The position numbers were made by a program, and so were the translations under genes. The notes beneath the pieces are model-generated. The model saw only the letters and a program-made list of their open reading frames with translations. It searched no databases and was not told the DNA's origin. 36,360 nt of DNA from Bacteroidales bacterium. Its GTDB lineage: Bacteria > Bacteroidota > Bacteroidia > Bacteroidales > UBA932. Positions 23,939 through 32,689 of the stretch are shown here, piece after piece. The DNA lies in contig JAFTDE010000012.1 in assembly GCA_017454335.1 (NCBI GenBank), forward strand, positions 1 through 36,360. Reading direction: 5' to 3'. The stretch's first letter is position 1. Each line of letters starts with the position of its first letter.

Positions 23939-26900
23939 ATGAACTGGAGAATCATTCGCTGCGCAGCCGTCGCGATGCTGGCGATGGTCGCATGCACCAA
24001 GGAAACCGTAAACGATACCCCGGAAGAGAACGTGATCCCCGATCCTCCTGCCGGGCAGGTCGACGAAACGCTCGCCGTCTTTTCCGCAAGCACCGAAGGC
24101 TCCGGCAGCCGGACTGTCCTCTCCCAGGACGGAGACGTTTACAATGTGCTGTGGACCGAAGGCGATGCAATCAACATCAACGGAAGGGTCTTGACCCTGA
24201 TGACAGAAGCCCAGCCCGCCGGTTATGGCCCCGGCGAAACCAAGGGTCAGTTCACGGGAACGGCCCCCGCCCCCGCCGGATCCAGCCCCTTGTACAAAGC
24301 CATTTACCCCGCCTCGTTACGGGATGCGTATGGTTATTATAAACTTCCGGCGGAACAGGCCTATGTCGCCGGCGGCATCGGGGAATTCCCGATGTATGCC
24401 GAATCCGACGACCACAGTTTCTCCTTCAGGAATCTCTGCGGCATCATCCAGCTGAATCTCAAGGGAGACAAGAGCGTCAGCACCATCTCCCTGATCGACA
24501 AGGATCCCTCAGCGCCCAAACCCATGAGCGGCCGCTTCTCCGTCTCGGAGCATGCCGCCGTCCTTTCGACGGGGACCAACGGCACGTCGCTGATCTGCGC
24601 CAGCCCCGTAGCGCTGAACACGGAGACGTTCACCCCGTTCTTCATCACCGTTCCTGCGGCTGCATACGGAAAACTGCAGATCATCATCGAAGCCTCCGAC
24701 GGCACGATCTGCACCCTGACCAGCAAGAGTGCCGTCACGGTGGCGCGCAGCCAGATCACCACGATCAACCTCTCCAGCCCCAGCTTCAAGGACGAATCGG
24801 CGAAGATCACCTATACGACCAGCAACACCACCCAGCCCAGCATCTACGCCGGCGGTGCCAACGCATCGGTCTTCGGCACCGACCTGACCGTGGTGAGCCA
24901 TACCTATAACGCGGAGACCCGCACAGGCGTCATCACCCTCTCCGGCCCGGTGACGACCATCGGTTACTATGCTTTTCGCGGTATCCACAATCTCAAGACG
25001 GTGACCATCCCCAACACGGTGACATCCATCGGAGAACGCGGTTTCGGCGAATGCAGCAACCTGGAAAGCGTCAATTTCCCGCGCACGCTGACCGCCATCG
25101 GAAACGATGCCTTCGTAAACTGCAGCAAGTTCGTTCCGGAAGACCTGTCGCACATTACCAGCATCGGCGCAGAGGCATTCATGCACATCGCGATCAGCGG
25201 AGCCGTCACCCTGCACGAAGGCCTGGCATCAGTCGGGAACAGGGCTTTCTACGACAATGACGCCATCACAGAGGTCATTATCGAGCATACACCGGAAACA
25301 ATGGGTATCGAGATATTCAAGGAGTGCGACTACCTCACAAGCGCCACCTTTGCCGACGAAATCGCCATTCCGGCCAACATGTTCGAAGGCTGCGACCGGC
25401 TCTCGACCCTGGTTTTCGACGCCGACATCACATCCGTCGGCGCTTATGCCTTCAATATATGCCGTGCTTTGTCATCCCTGACCTTGCCTGCATCGGTAAC
25501 TTCCATCGGATCGTCTGCCTTCGCCAGCTGCAGCGGCCTGGAAACCGTTACGCTCAGCGACAACATCACCACCATCGGCAGGGGCGCATTCGCAAGCTGT
25601 ACTTCTCTGGAGGAGATCGTTCTTCCCGCATCGCTCGCCACGCTGAGCGAGCGGGAGCATTTTTCCGGCTGTACCGCCCTGAGATCGGTCACCTTCCCGG
25701 CCAACGAGACCTTCCACACCATCCCCTATCTGTGTTTCGACGGCTGTACCAGCCTGGTCTCCGCCCCCATTCCGGCCAATGTAACCAGCATCGAGCAGCT
25801 GGCCTTCCGCAACTGCGGCTTCACTTCCCTGCCCGAAGGATGGGGCAGGAAGACCATCAACTACGGGTCCCAACCTTATGTTGGCTGCCCCATCGCATCC
25901 ATTACCTTCCCGGACGACTGGACCTCCATCCCCAACAACTTCTGCTGGGGGTGGAAGAGCCTCAGCGAAGTCGACCTCGGAACGGGTGTAACCAGCATCG
26001 GCGGCAATGTCTTCCGCGAATGCACCGCGCTGACCGACGGATCCAAGGTCGTCATCCCGGCCCAGCTCAGTTCCATCGGGAGTTACTGTTTCGCCTCCAG
26101 CGGGCTTACGTCTTTGCCTTCGGGAATCAACCGTACGGGAATTTCTATTGGCGACCACGCATTTGCAAACAGCGCCCTTACTTCGGTTGACATTTCGAAT
26201 TGGACGACAGTTCCCCAGGGCTGCTTCCAGGAATGCGCCTCGCTGACCAGCGCCACCCTTGGCAGTTCTCTGACATCGATCAAGGCTTATGCTTTCTATA
26301 ACAGTCCCTTATTTGCGACGGTAAGTCTTCCGGCATCCCTCAACGAAATGGGCAATTACTGCTTCCGGGGCACGGCGCTGACCGATATCCCGGCCGGGCT
26401 GCACGACTGCGCCACCTTCGGCGAACATATCTTCGAGGGAACTCCGATGACCGGCATCACCCTGCCGGACGGAATGACCACCGTTCCCAATTACATGTTC
26501 GCGGGGTACACAAGCCTGACCACCGTGGATCTGAACGATGTCACGACCCTTGGAAACTTCGCCTTCAGCGGCTGCAGCATACTGAGTTCGGTCTCGGCTC
26601 CGGCCGTCGTCACCGTGGGAGAGTCCGCCTTCTACCGGAACCATGCCCTGGTTTCCATTGAACTTCCGTCGGTTGTAATGGTGAAATCCAACGCTTTCAC
26701 GGAAAGTTCGCACCTGGAGACCGTGGATTTCGGTTCCCACATCGCGACGATGGGCCAGGACTGCTTCAACAACATACAGACCATGCAGGCGGTCTACATC
26801 CGCAACGGCGCCGCCATCGTCTCCCTCTCGACCCGCTTCACCAATTATCCGGCGCACCCCAAGCCGCTCATCTACGTACCCGCAGGATTGCTGGATTCGT

Positions 26901-27604
26901 ATAAAGGCGCAGCCGGCTGGAGCCAGTACAGCGAATATTTCCGCGGACTGGACATTCCCGTTGCCATGGATCCGATTACGTCCATGCAGCTTGGAGACGG
27001 AAGCGTACCGTACTACAGCATTGCAGGCATCATCAATGCCTTCAGCGAGAACGGCGGCACCCTTACCTTCCTGGCGGACAACACCAGCGAACTCACCTTC
27101 ACCGGTAGCGCCAACGGTATCGTCGACATGAACGGACACACGCAGAACAAGGTCTTCTGGATGCAGAACACGGGCGGCAGCATCACCATCCGCAACGGCA
27201 GCTTCACCCAGACCGGCGACTGCTTCGACGGCAAGACCGGCTTCGCCGACGGCTACGGCGGGACGGTCATCCTCGAGAACATGACCGTAAAGGGCACCCT
27301 TTGGACCGACAGCCATCCGTACATCATCCGCAGCGGCGATTACAACCAGATCCGAAACATGAGAAAGAACGACGTCAGTTCCGACGGTTCCGGCACCGTA
27401 ACCATCGAAGGCGGTCGTTTCAAGAGCTTCTACAATTATAGTTCAAGCGGCTGGTCCTACGGCGATTACACCATCTCCGGCGGCAAGTTCGCCTTCGATC
27501 CGGCAGGCGCCACCAACGTCACCATCGCCAGCGGATACACCGTCGTGGACAATACCGACGGCGACAGAGCCACTTATCCCTACCAGGTGGTCGCTACGCA
27601 GTAA
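23939..27604 (+). CDS. BspA-like leucine-rich-repeat surface lipoprotein
   Basis: Exported protein of 1221 residues. Lipoprotein signal with Cys19 in MLAMVACTKE. Residues about 45-290 form a fimbrillin-like beta domain (FSASTEGSGSRTVLS, VLWTEGDAININ, LYKAIYPAS, FRNLCGIIQLNL). From about 335 to 985 there are many LRR_5 (BspA/TpLRR) repeats of about 23 residues with the pattern TSIGxxAFxxCxxLxxVxLP. At about 1000 the repeats end (VPAGLLDSYKGAAGWSQY). The last 200 residues form a separate Gly/Thr/Asn-rich region that looks like a beta-helix (GGSITIRNGSFTQTG, GTVTIEGGRF, DYTISGGKFAF). Such proteins act as surface adhesins in relatives; here the ligand is unknown. No C-terminal secretion domain was recognised, so a lipid anchor is the likely attachment. 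Confidence 0.9.
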   Translation: MNWRIIRCAAVAMLAMVACTKETVNDTPEENVIPDPPAGQVDETLAVFSASTEGSGSRTVLSQDGDVYNVLWTEGDAININGRVLTLMTEAQPAGYGPGETKGQFTGTAPAPAGSSPLYKAIYPASLRDAYGYYKLPAEQAYVAGGIGEFPMYAESDDHSFSFRNLCGIIQLNLKGDKSVSTISLIDKDPSAPKPMSGRFSVSEHAAVLSTGTNGTSLICASPVALNTETFTPFFITVPAAAYGKLQIIIEASDGTICTLTSKSAVTVARSQITTINLSSPSFKDESAKITYTTSNTTQPSIYAGGANASVFGTDLTVVSHTYNAETRTGVITLSGPVTTIGYYAFRGIHNLKTVTIPNTVTSIGERGFGECSNLESVNFPRTLTAIGNDAFVNCSKFVPEDLSHITSIGAEAFMHIAISGAVTLHEGLASVGNRAFYDNDAITEVIIEHTPETMGIEIFKECDYLTSATFADEIAIPANMFEGCDRLSTLVFDADITSVGAYAFNICRALSSLTLPASVTSIGSSAFASCSGLETVTLSDNITTIGRGAFASCTSLEEIVLPASLATLSEREHFSGCTALRSVTFPANETFHTIPYLCFDGCTSLVSAPIPANVTSIEQLAFRNCGFTSLPEGWGRKTINYGSQPYVGCPIASITFPDDWTSIPNNFCWGWKSLSEVDLGTGVTSIGGNVFRECTALTDGSKVVIPAQLSSIGSYCFASSGLTSLPSGINRTGISIGDHAFANSALTSVDISNWTTVPQGCFQECASLTSATLGSSLTSIKAYAFYNSPLFATVSLPASLNEMGNYCFRGTALTDIPAGLHDCATFGEHIFEGTPMTGITLPDGMTTVPNYMFAGYTSLTTVDLNDVTTLGNFAFSGCSILSSVSAPAVVTVGESAFYRNHALVSIELPSVVMVKSNAFTESSHLETVDFGSHIATMGQDCFNNIQTMQAVYIRNGAAIVSLSTRFTNYPAHPKPLIYVPAGLLDSYKGAAGWSQYSEYFRGLDIPVAMDPITSMQLGDGSVPYYSIAGIINAFSENGGTLTFLADNTSELTFTGSANGIVDMNGHTQNKVFWMQNTGGSITIRNGSFTQTGDCFDGKTGFADGYGGTVILENMTVKGTLWTDSHPYIIRSGDYNQIRNMRKNDVSSDGSGTVTIEGGRFKSFYNYSSSGWSYGDYTISGGKFAFDPAGATNVTIASGYTVVDNTDGDRATYPYQVVATQ

Positions 27605-27613
27605 ACGCTGGTG

Positions 27614-28789
27614 TCACCCTTGTTCTGACGGTTTGCGCAGCGGCAGCCTGCGGCCATACGTGAGCATGCGCCACACCCACTCCACGGGTCCGAACTTGAA
27701 GAACCTGAGCCAAAGCGCACTGAACGCAATCTGGAATGCATAGACCCCCAGGGCGATGCACTCCGTCCCCAACAGGTCCACCCGGTTCCCCCAACCCAGG
27801 CCGATTCCGTAGAAAAGCAGGATGCCGATCACCGACTGGGCCAGGTAGTTGGTGCAGGCCATCCGGCCGGGCCGGGCCAGCAGGTTCCAGGCCGAGGCTC
27901 CGGGCCGGCGCCGGAACAGCAGGCAGAAGCCGGCCGCATAGGCGAAGCCCAGGGGATATACGCCCAGCAGATAGAAGACACTGTGCGCCACCGGCCCGGC
28001 CGGGTGGCCCGACAGGGAACTCCAGGTGTACAGCACACTGACAGGGACACCCAGCGCCAGCCCCCAGACGAGGATACGGCGGAGCAGTCCCGCATGGGCG
28101 GACAGATCGGCGTAGATCTTTTCCCGGCCCACGGCATATCCGATCATGAAAAGTCCCAGCACCTTGAAGAAACGGTAGCCGGAGACAAACTCCCACATCC
28201 GCTCCACGGCCCCCTGGTGCAGGAACTGCAGGACCTCCCGGTAACTGTGCGCATCCGACAGCCAGGTTCCGAAATTGGCTTCGGTGATGCCGTACATCGC
28301 GCAGATCCGCCACTGCTCACGCTCCAGCGGATCCGAAAGGCTCGTCCCGAAAACGGCCTCGCACAGGACCGGCAGCAGCAGGAAGACAGCGGCCACGGAC
28401 AGGATGGAGCGCGTGGGCAGTTTCCGGAACAGCGGCAGAAGCATGCCCATGGCTGCGTACAGCATCAGGATATCGCCGCTCCAGAGCAGCAGCAGGTGCC
28501 CCAGACCGATCAGCAGCAGGACGCACATCCGCCGGTAGAAGGTCTTCAGGGCGCCGCCCGCATTCTCCAACTGGATGCTGAATCCCATTCCGAACAGGAT
28601 CGAGAACAGCGTATAGAACTTGCCGTCCACCAGGAAGGTCTGCACGGCACGGGTGAACAGGTCCGTCCGCGTCCAGGTATCCGGGCTGGAAAAAGTCCAC
28701 AAAGAGAACTCCGGGAAGTTTGCCAGGATGATTCCCAGGATGGCAAAGCCCCGGAGTGCGTCCAGGATGACGTAACGTTTCTTCTCCAC
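27614..28789 (-). CDS. DUF418 family membrane protein (YeiB-like)
   Basis: Inner-membrane protein of 391 residues with about ten membrane segments. The start ILDALRGFAILGIILANFPEF is the hallmark of DUF418/YeiB proteins, and the C-terminal DUF418 segment with GRMACTNYLAQSVIGILLFYGIGLG is present. The family resembles acyltransferase-3 and heparan N-acetyltransferase-like membrane enzymes, but its function is not established. The start is GTG 28789, which follows the TAG of the upstream glycosidase directly without a base between, so it is translated by coupling. It converges on the BspA-like gene with a 9-base gap and no visible hairpin. Confidence 0.85.
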   Translation of the reverse strand: MEKKRYVILDALRGFAILGIILANFPEFSLWTFSSPDTWTRTDLFTRAVQTFLVDGKFYTLFSILFGMGFSIQLENAGGALKTFYRRMCVLLLIGLGHLLLLWSGDILMLYAAMGMLLPLFRKLPTRSILSVAAVFLLLPVLCEAVFGTSLSDPLEREQWRICAMYGITEANFGTWLSDAHSYREVLQFLHQGAVERMWEFVSGYRFFKVLGLFMIGYAVGREKIYADLSAHAGLLRRILVWGLALGVPVSVLYTWSSLSGHPAGPVAHSVFYLLGVYPLGFAYAAGFCLLFRRRPGASAWNLLARPGRMACTNYLAQSVIGILLFYGIGLGWGNRVDLLGTECIALGVYAFQIAFSALWLRFFKFGPVEWVWRMLTYGRRLPLRKPSEQG

Positions 28790-30370
28790 CTACTCGCTGA
28801 CCTTCTTGACGCGGAGCAGCAGGTACGGGCGGTCCGGCAGGCGGACGGCACCGTGGTGGGCGTCCTCGAAGCGGTAGCGGGTCGTACCCGGAACCAGCTC
28901 GAAGGTGCCGGCCCAGGGCGTCACCGTCATGTTCCAGGTATCCAGGATCTCCACCGTGTACTTGTCACCGGCCTTCGGCGCGCCGCCGTAGAGGTTGTTC
29001 TTGGCCGGCAGGTCGAAACGCCACTCGGGCATCGTCTGCTTGCCCAGATAGATGAGGTAGTAACCCGGACCGGCCGTGCTGGTGTAGGAATCCCAGCTGC
29101 TGTCCGCGAGGCCCAGCGGGTTGGGCAGGTCGCCCAGGACCTCGTTGCGCAGGAAGTTGATGCGCTTCCAGCACTCGCCGTGGAAATCGCCGCCGAAAGC
29201 CAGGTAGTTCGTAAAATCGTCGCTCGGACCGGAATTGTAGCATTCCGCGTGCGTGACATAGGTCCCGCACATCAGGCCGTTGTACATCCGGTGCAGCATC
29301 TCCTCGCCGCTGAGGATGCCCCAGCGGGCACCGTTGTTGCCCTCGTAGCAGACTTCGTCGAAGATGACGGGCTTCTTGTAGATGTTGCGGATCGTGAACG
29401 CATTGCCGGCGTCCATCACGGGCTTGTGGTCCTGGATGCTGGTGTGCGTGAAGATCGGATTGCTGTAATCGTAATATACGGCGGTGTATCCGTGGATCGA
29501 GACCGGATGGCCGTAGGGATCGCCGTCCACGACCTGCTTGGTCATATCCACCCAGTAATCGTACGGGACCTGGCGCAGGCCGCCGAACTCATTGGCCATC
29601 GACCACCAGATGTTGCGGAACGAAGCATAACGCGCCGTGATATAGCTCAGATAGCGCATGTTGGCCTCCAGCGGCATGCGGTCGAAGCCCCAGCGGCCGC
29701 CGTCGTACGGATGGAAGAGGATCAGGTCCATCTCGACGCCGATCTCCTGCAGGGCCTGGATGCGGTCCTCGACATAGCGGAAATAGCGCGGATCGAAGTG
29801 CTGGTAGTCCCAGCTGCCGTCCGCATTCTTCAGGAAGGGATAGATCTCGGGATACTCGATATTGAGGTTGTGCAGGAAGAAGAGCGAACGGACCTTGTTG
29901 AATCCGGAAGCCTTCAGGGAAGCGACCGTCTTGGCGGGATAGTCCCCGGGAACATGCATCCAGTCATAGGACGTGGTGCCGACCGGATAGTAGCGGGTGC
30001 CGTCCGCATACTTGAAGTGCAGGCCGTCGATCTCGACCGGGCCGTGGTTGCCCTCGGACGGGGCGACGCAGTCGAACGCACCCCGCTTGCGGTTCAGCGC
30101 GGAGACGTTGCTGGAGGTGACAAAGGTCCAGTGGCCCTCGCTGCCGGGCATGAAGCGGATCACGAAGGTGTCGTCGCCGTCGTAGAATCCGCGCACGGTC
30201 ATCTTGTCCGTCCCGTTGGTGAACGTCGCCGTCAGCTTGACGTCGAAGGGATTGGACTTGACAGAGGCCTTGTAGGACACCTCATAACGGCCCCAGCGCT
30301 CGACCTGGCCCTGGGCAAAGCTCGCCACCGTCAGCAGCAGAGCGGTCAGAAAGAAGAAGAGTTTTTTCAT
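28790..30370 (-). CDS. DUF4038/DUF5060 glycoside hydrolase (GH140-like)
   Basis: Secreted enzyme of 526 residues with a type I signal peptide (ends near SFAQG, residue 20). Domain order: N-terminal beta-sandwich of the DUF5060 type (about 22-100), a TIM-barrel of the DUF4038 type (about 115-410) and a C-terminal small beta domain (about 430-526). Candidate catalytic residues of the GH-A kind are Glu261 in SMANEFGG (acid/base) and Glu339 in IFDEVCYEGN (nucleophile). The only well characterised relatives I know are apiosidases of GH140 acting on rhamnogalacturonan II; the exact activity here is open. A -7 box TATATTTG lies 19 bases upstream. The DUF418 gene follows directly. Confidence 0.8.
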   Translation of the reverse strand: MKKLFFFLTALLLTVASFAQGQVERWGRYEVSYKASVKSNPFDVKLTATFTNGTDKMTVRGFYDGDDTFVIRFMPGSEGHWTFVTSSNVSALNRKRGAFDCVAPSEGNHGPVEIDGLHFKYADGTRYYPVGTTSYDWMHVPGDYPAKTVASLKASGFNKVRSLFFLHNLNIEYPEIYPFLKNADGSWDYQHFDPRYFRYVEDRIQALQEIGVEMDLILFHPYDGGRWGFDRMPLEANMRYLSYITARYASFRNIWWSMANEFGGLRQVPYDYWVDMTKQVVDGDPYGHPVSIHGYTAVYYDYSNPIFTHTSIQDHKPVMDAGNAFTIRNIYKKPVIFDEVCYEGNNGARWGILSGEEMLHRMYNGLMCGTYVTHAECYNSGPSDDFTNYLAFGGDFHGECWKRINFLRNEVLGDLPNPLGLADSSWDSYTSTAGPGYYLIYLGKQTMPEWRFDLPAKNNLYGGAPKAGDKYTVEILDTWNMTVTPWAGTFELVPGTTRYRFEDAHHGAVRLPDRPYLLLRVKKVSE

Positions 30371-30389
30371 GATTGGATGGATGATTAGT

Positions 30390-30397
30390 CAAATATA
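30390..30397 (-). promoter_or_regulatory. -7 box of the GH140-like gene
   Basis: Reads TATATTTG on the minus strand, exact match, 19 bases before ATG 30370, and faces the esterase promoter 12 bases away. Confidence 0.55.
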
Positions 30398-30409
30398 GCA
30401 AATTATTCT

Positions 30410-30417
30410 TATCTTCG
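30410..30417 (+). promoter_or_regulatory. Candidate -7 box of the STN-esterase gene
   Basis: TATCTTCG differs from TAnnTTTG at one base. It lies 34 bases before ATG 30452. Confidence 0.4.
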
Positions 30418-30451
30418 TGAAGCATACGAACACTTAATAACCGACTTCAAT

Positions 30452-31885
30452 ATGAAAAGAGCCCTGTACGCGATCTGCATGATCGCCGGATTGCTGTCCC
30501 TGCCGTGCCATGGCCAGCAGCGCCAGCAGATTGACGTTTCCCCCTACGTCAACGACTACAGCAAACCCTTGCGCGAAGTGCTCGCGGAAGTCTCCGAACA
30601 GTTCGGCGTCCGGATCAATGCGGGCAGCGTCCCCGCGGACCTGATGGTGGACCATGCCGAATTCCGCATCCGCCCCTGGGACATCGAGCAGACCCTCGAA
30701 GCCCTGCTCTGGCCCTACGGATACAACGCCGAATGGAACAACGGCAACGGCAACCCCTACTACAGCGTCTCCGCCTACCGGCACTCCCGCCGCAATCCCT
30801 ACGAGGGCCAGGCCCTGCTGGACTGGCTGGCCGCCAAGTACAACGACCTCCCCTCCTGGGAAGCCCGCAAGGCCGTCCTTCGCGCCGACATCCGGCACAA
30901 CGTCGGGCTGGACAAACTGCCCGAGCATTTTGACGGCAAGGTGATCCTCAGCAAGAAACGCACGTACGGCAACTACTCCGTCCAGGACCTCGCCCTGGAG
31001 GTGCTGCCCGGCCTGTACTGCACCGGCGCCATCTACTGGCCCAAGAAGACCGTCAAGGGCGGCACGCCGGTGGTCATCAACCCGCACGGCCACGGCCAGC
31101 CCGGCCACGCGCAGGAGCAGGTCCAGCGCCGCTGTGCCATGGAGGCCCAGATGGGATGCATCGCCATCTCGTTCAGCATGTTCTGCAACGGCCCCGCGCC
31201 GCAGTTCAACCCCGCCTACCACAGCACCGGCCTTGCCCAGCCGTACAACGTGCTGTGCGCGGAGCGCCTGATCGACTACGCCCTGGGACTCAAGGAGACG
31301 GATCCGACCCGCATCGGAATGACCGGATGCTCCGGCGGCGGCAGCCAGACCATGTTCGTCACCGCCATTGACGACCGCGTCACCCTGGCGATTCCCGTCG
31401 TGATGATGTCCTCGTACTTCGCCGGCGGCTGCGCCTGCGAGAGCGGCACCCTGATCCACCGCAGCGCCGGCGGCACCGGCAACGTGGAGATCGCCACGAT
31501 GTGCGCCCCGCGGCCGATGCTGATCATCTCCGACGGCGGCGACTGGACCGCGATGAACCCGGAGATCGAAATCCCCTTCGTCAAACGCACCTACGGATTC
31601 TACGGCGCCCTGGACAAGATCGAGCACGTCCACCTGCCGATGGCCCAGCACAACTACGACGCCGAAAAGCGCCAGGCCGCCTACAGCTTCCTGGCCAGCC
31701 GCTGGGGCCTGAAGACGGACAAACTGCGCGGTGCCGACGGACTCTTCGACGAGAGCGGCTGCGTCGTCGAGAAGACCGAAGACATGAACATCTGGAATGC
31801 CAAGGGCGTCGTCAAGCCCGAGAATTTCATCACGGACATCGACGATGTCGTAGAACTCTTCCACTGGGAGAAGAACGCCCGGTAA
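30452..31885 (+). CDS. Secreted alpha/beta-hydrolase esterase with STN-like N-terminus
   Basis: Exported protein of 477 residues with a signal peptide (about residues 1-20). Residues about 35-110 (SKPLREVLAEVSEQFGVRIN, then IRPWDIEQTLEALLWPYGY) resemble the secretin/TonB short N-terminal (STN) fold. The rest is an alpha/beta-hydrolase of the acetyl-xylan-esterase-like group: oxyanion region INPHGHGQPG (209-218), nucleophile Ser294 in GCSGGGSQ, acid candidates Asp361/Asp364 in SDGGDW, and His400 in AQHNYD. It is likely a carbohydrate esterase; deacetylation or, as in CE19 enzymes, removal of pectin methyl esters are possible. It is divergent from the GH140-like gene and converges on the SDR gene with an 18-base gap. 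Confidence 0.75.
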   Translation: MKRALYAICMIAGLLSLPCHGQQRQQIDVSPYVNDYSKPLREVLAEVSEQFGVRINAGSVPADLMVDHAEFRIRPWDIEQTLEALLWPYGYNAEWNNGNGNPYYSVSAYRHSRRNPYEGQALLDWLAAKYNDLPSWEARKAVLRADIRHNVGLDKLPEHFDGKVILSKKRTYGNYSVQDLALEVLPGLYCTGAIYWPKKTVKGGTPVVINPHGHGQPGHAQEQVQRRCAMEAQMGCIAISFSMFCNGPAPQFNPAYHSTGLAQPYNVLCAERLIDYALGLKETDPTRIGMTGCSGGGSQTMFVTAIDDRVTLAIPVVMMSSYFAGGCACESGTLIHRSAGGTGNVEIATMCAPRPMLIISDGGDWTAMNPEIEIPFVKRTYGFYGALDKIEHVHLPMAQHNYDAEKRQAAYSFLASRWGLKTDKLRGADGLFDESGCVVEKTEDMNIWNAKGVVKPENFITDIDDVVELFHWEKNAR

Positions 31886-31903
31886 ACCCGGACGGAAGCA
31901 GCA

Positions 31904-32689
31904 TCACTTGAAACGCTGCCAGAGCCTGTTTTCGATGCCTGCCGGCAGCAGGCGGACCAGCGCGGGCAACAGCAGATTCATCAGACCCGGCGCCACCACA
32001 CGGTGGCGCTTTTCTACGCCGCGCAGCGCCCGGCGGACCAGCCATTCCGACTTGTGGACCAGGCCCAGGGCCAGGCCAACGCGCATCAGGCCGGGCTTGA
32101 TCCCGTACAGCGGCGTATCGATCGCGGCCGGACAGACCGTCGTGACATCCACCCCATATGGACGGTATTCAAACCACATCGACTTGCCGAAACTGCGCAG
32201 GTAGGCCTTGGTCGCGGCATACAGGGTGATGCCCGGGGTCGGCAGTTTCGCCGTCACCGACGAGACCAGCAGGACCGCTCCGCTTCCGCGGCGTTTCATC
32301 TCTTCGCCGAACAGCAGGCACAGGCGCGTGGGCGTGCTGACATGCAGTTCCAGCATCGCATCGACCCGCCGGCGGTCATCGGGCAGGCTGAGCTCCTTGA
32401 AGAAAAACATCCCTGCATTGAGGACCAGCAGGTCGGGCATGAAAGCGCGTTCCCGGCAGAAGGCGAACAGCTCGTCCGCCGAGGAGGAAAGCGCCAGGTC
32501 CATGCAGTGCGTAAGGACCTCCACCCCGTAGCGGGCGGAAAGATCCGTCCGGGCCTCTTCCAGCGCTTTTTCCTGGTTGCTGACCAGCAGCAGGCGGCAT
32601 CCCCGTCCAGCCAGTTGCCGGGCGTATTCCAGGCCCATCCCGGAACTGCCTCCGGTCACGAGGGCCGACATGCCCTGACAGATTTTCAT
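31904..32689 (-). CDS. Short-chain dehydrogenase/reductase
   Basis: Classical SDR of 261 residues using NAD(P)H. Cofactor motif TGGSSGMG at 12-19, NAG at 91-93, and the catalytic set Ser144, Tyr157, Lys161 (YAATK) are all present. The basic residues are not clear enough to assign NADP or NAD. The C-terminus has a hydrophobic stretch (LMNLLLPALVRLLPAG) seen in SDRs that sit at membranes and act on lipids or steroids; the substrate is unknown. It starts in an ATGA overlap (32686-32689) with the mutarotase gene and is the last gene of the aconitase/citrate synthase set. Confidence 0.88.
   Translation of the reverse strand: MKICQGMSALVTGGSSGMGLEYARQLAGRGCRLLLVSNQEKALEEARTDLSARYGVEVLTHCMDLALSSSADELFAFCRERAFMPDLLVLNAGMFFFKELSLPDDRRRVDAMLELHVSTPTRLCLLFGEEMKRRGSGAVLLVSSVTAKLPTPGITLYAATKAYLRSFGKSMWFEYRPYGVDVTTVCPAAIDTPLYGIKPGLMRVGLALGLVHKSEWLVRRALRGVEKRHRVVAPGLMNLLLPALVRLLPAGIENRLWQRFK

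Noticed and set aside
24950-26960. DNA direct repeats in the BspA-like gene
   Set aside because: The leucine-rich repeats are clear in the protein but diverged at base level; I see no tandem DNA repeat likely to cause slippage.
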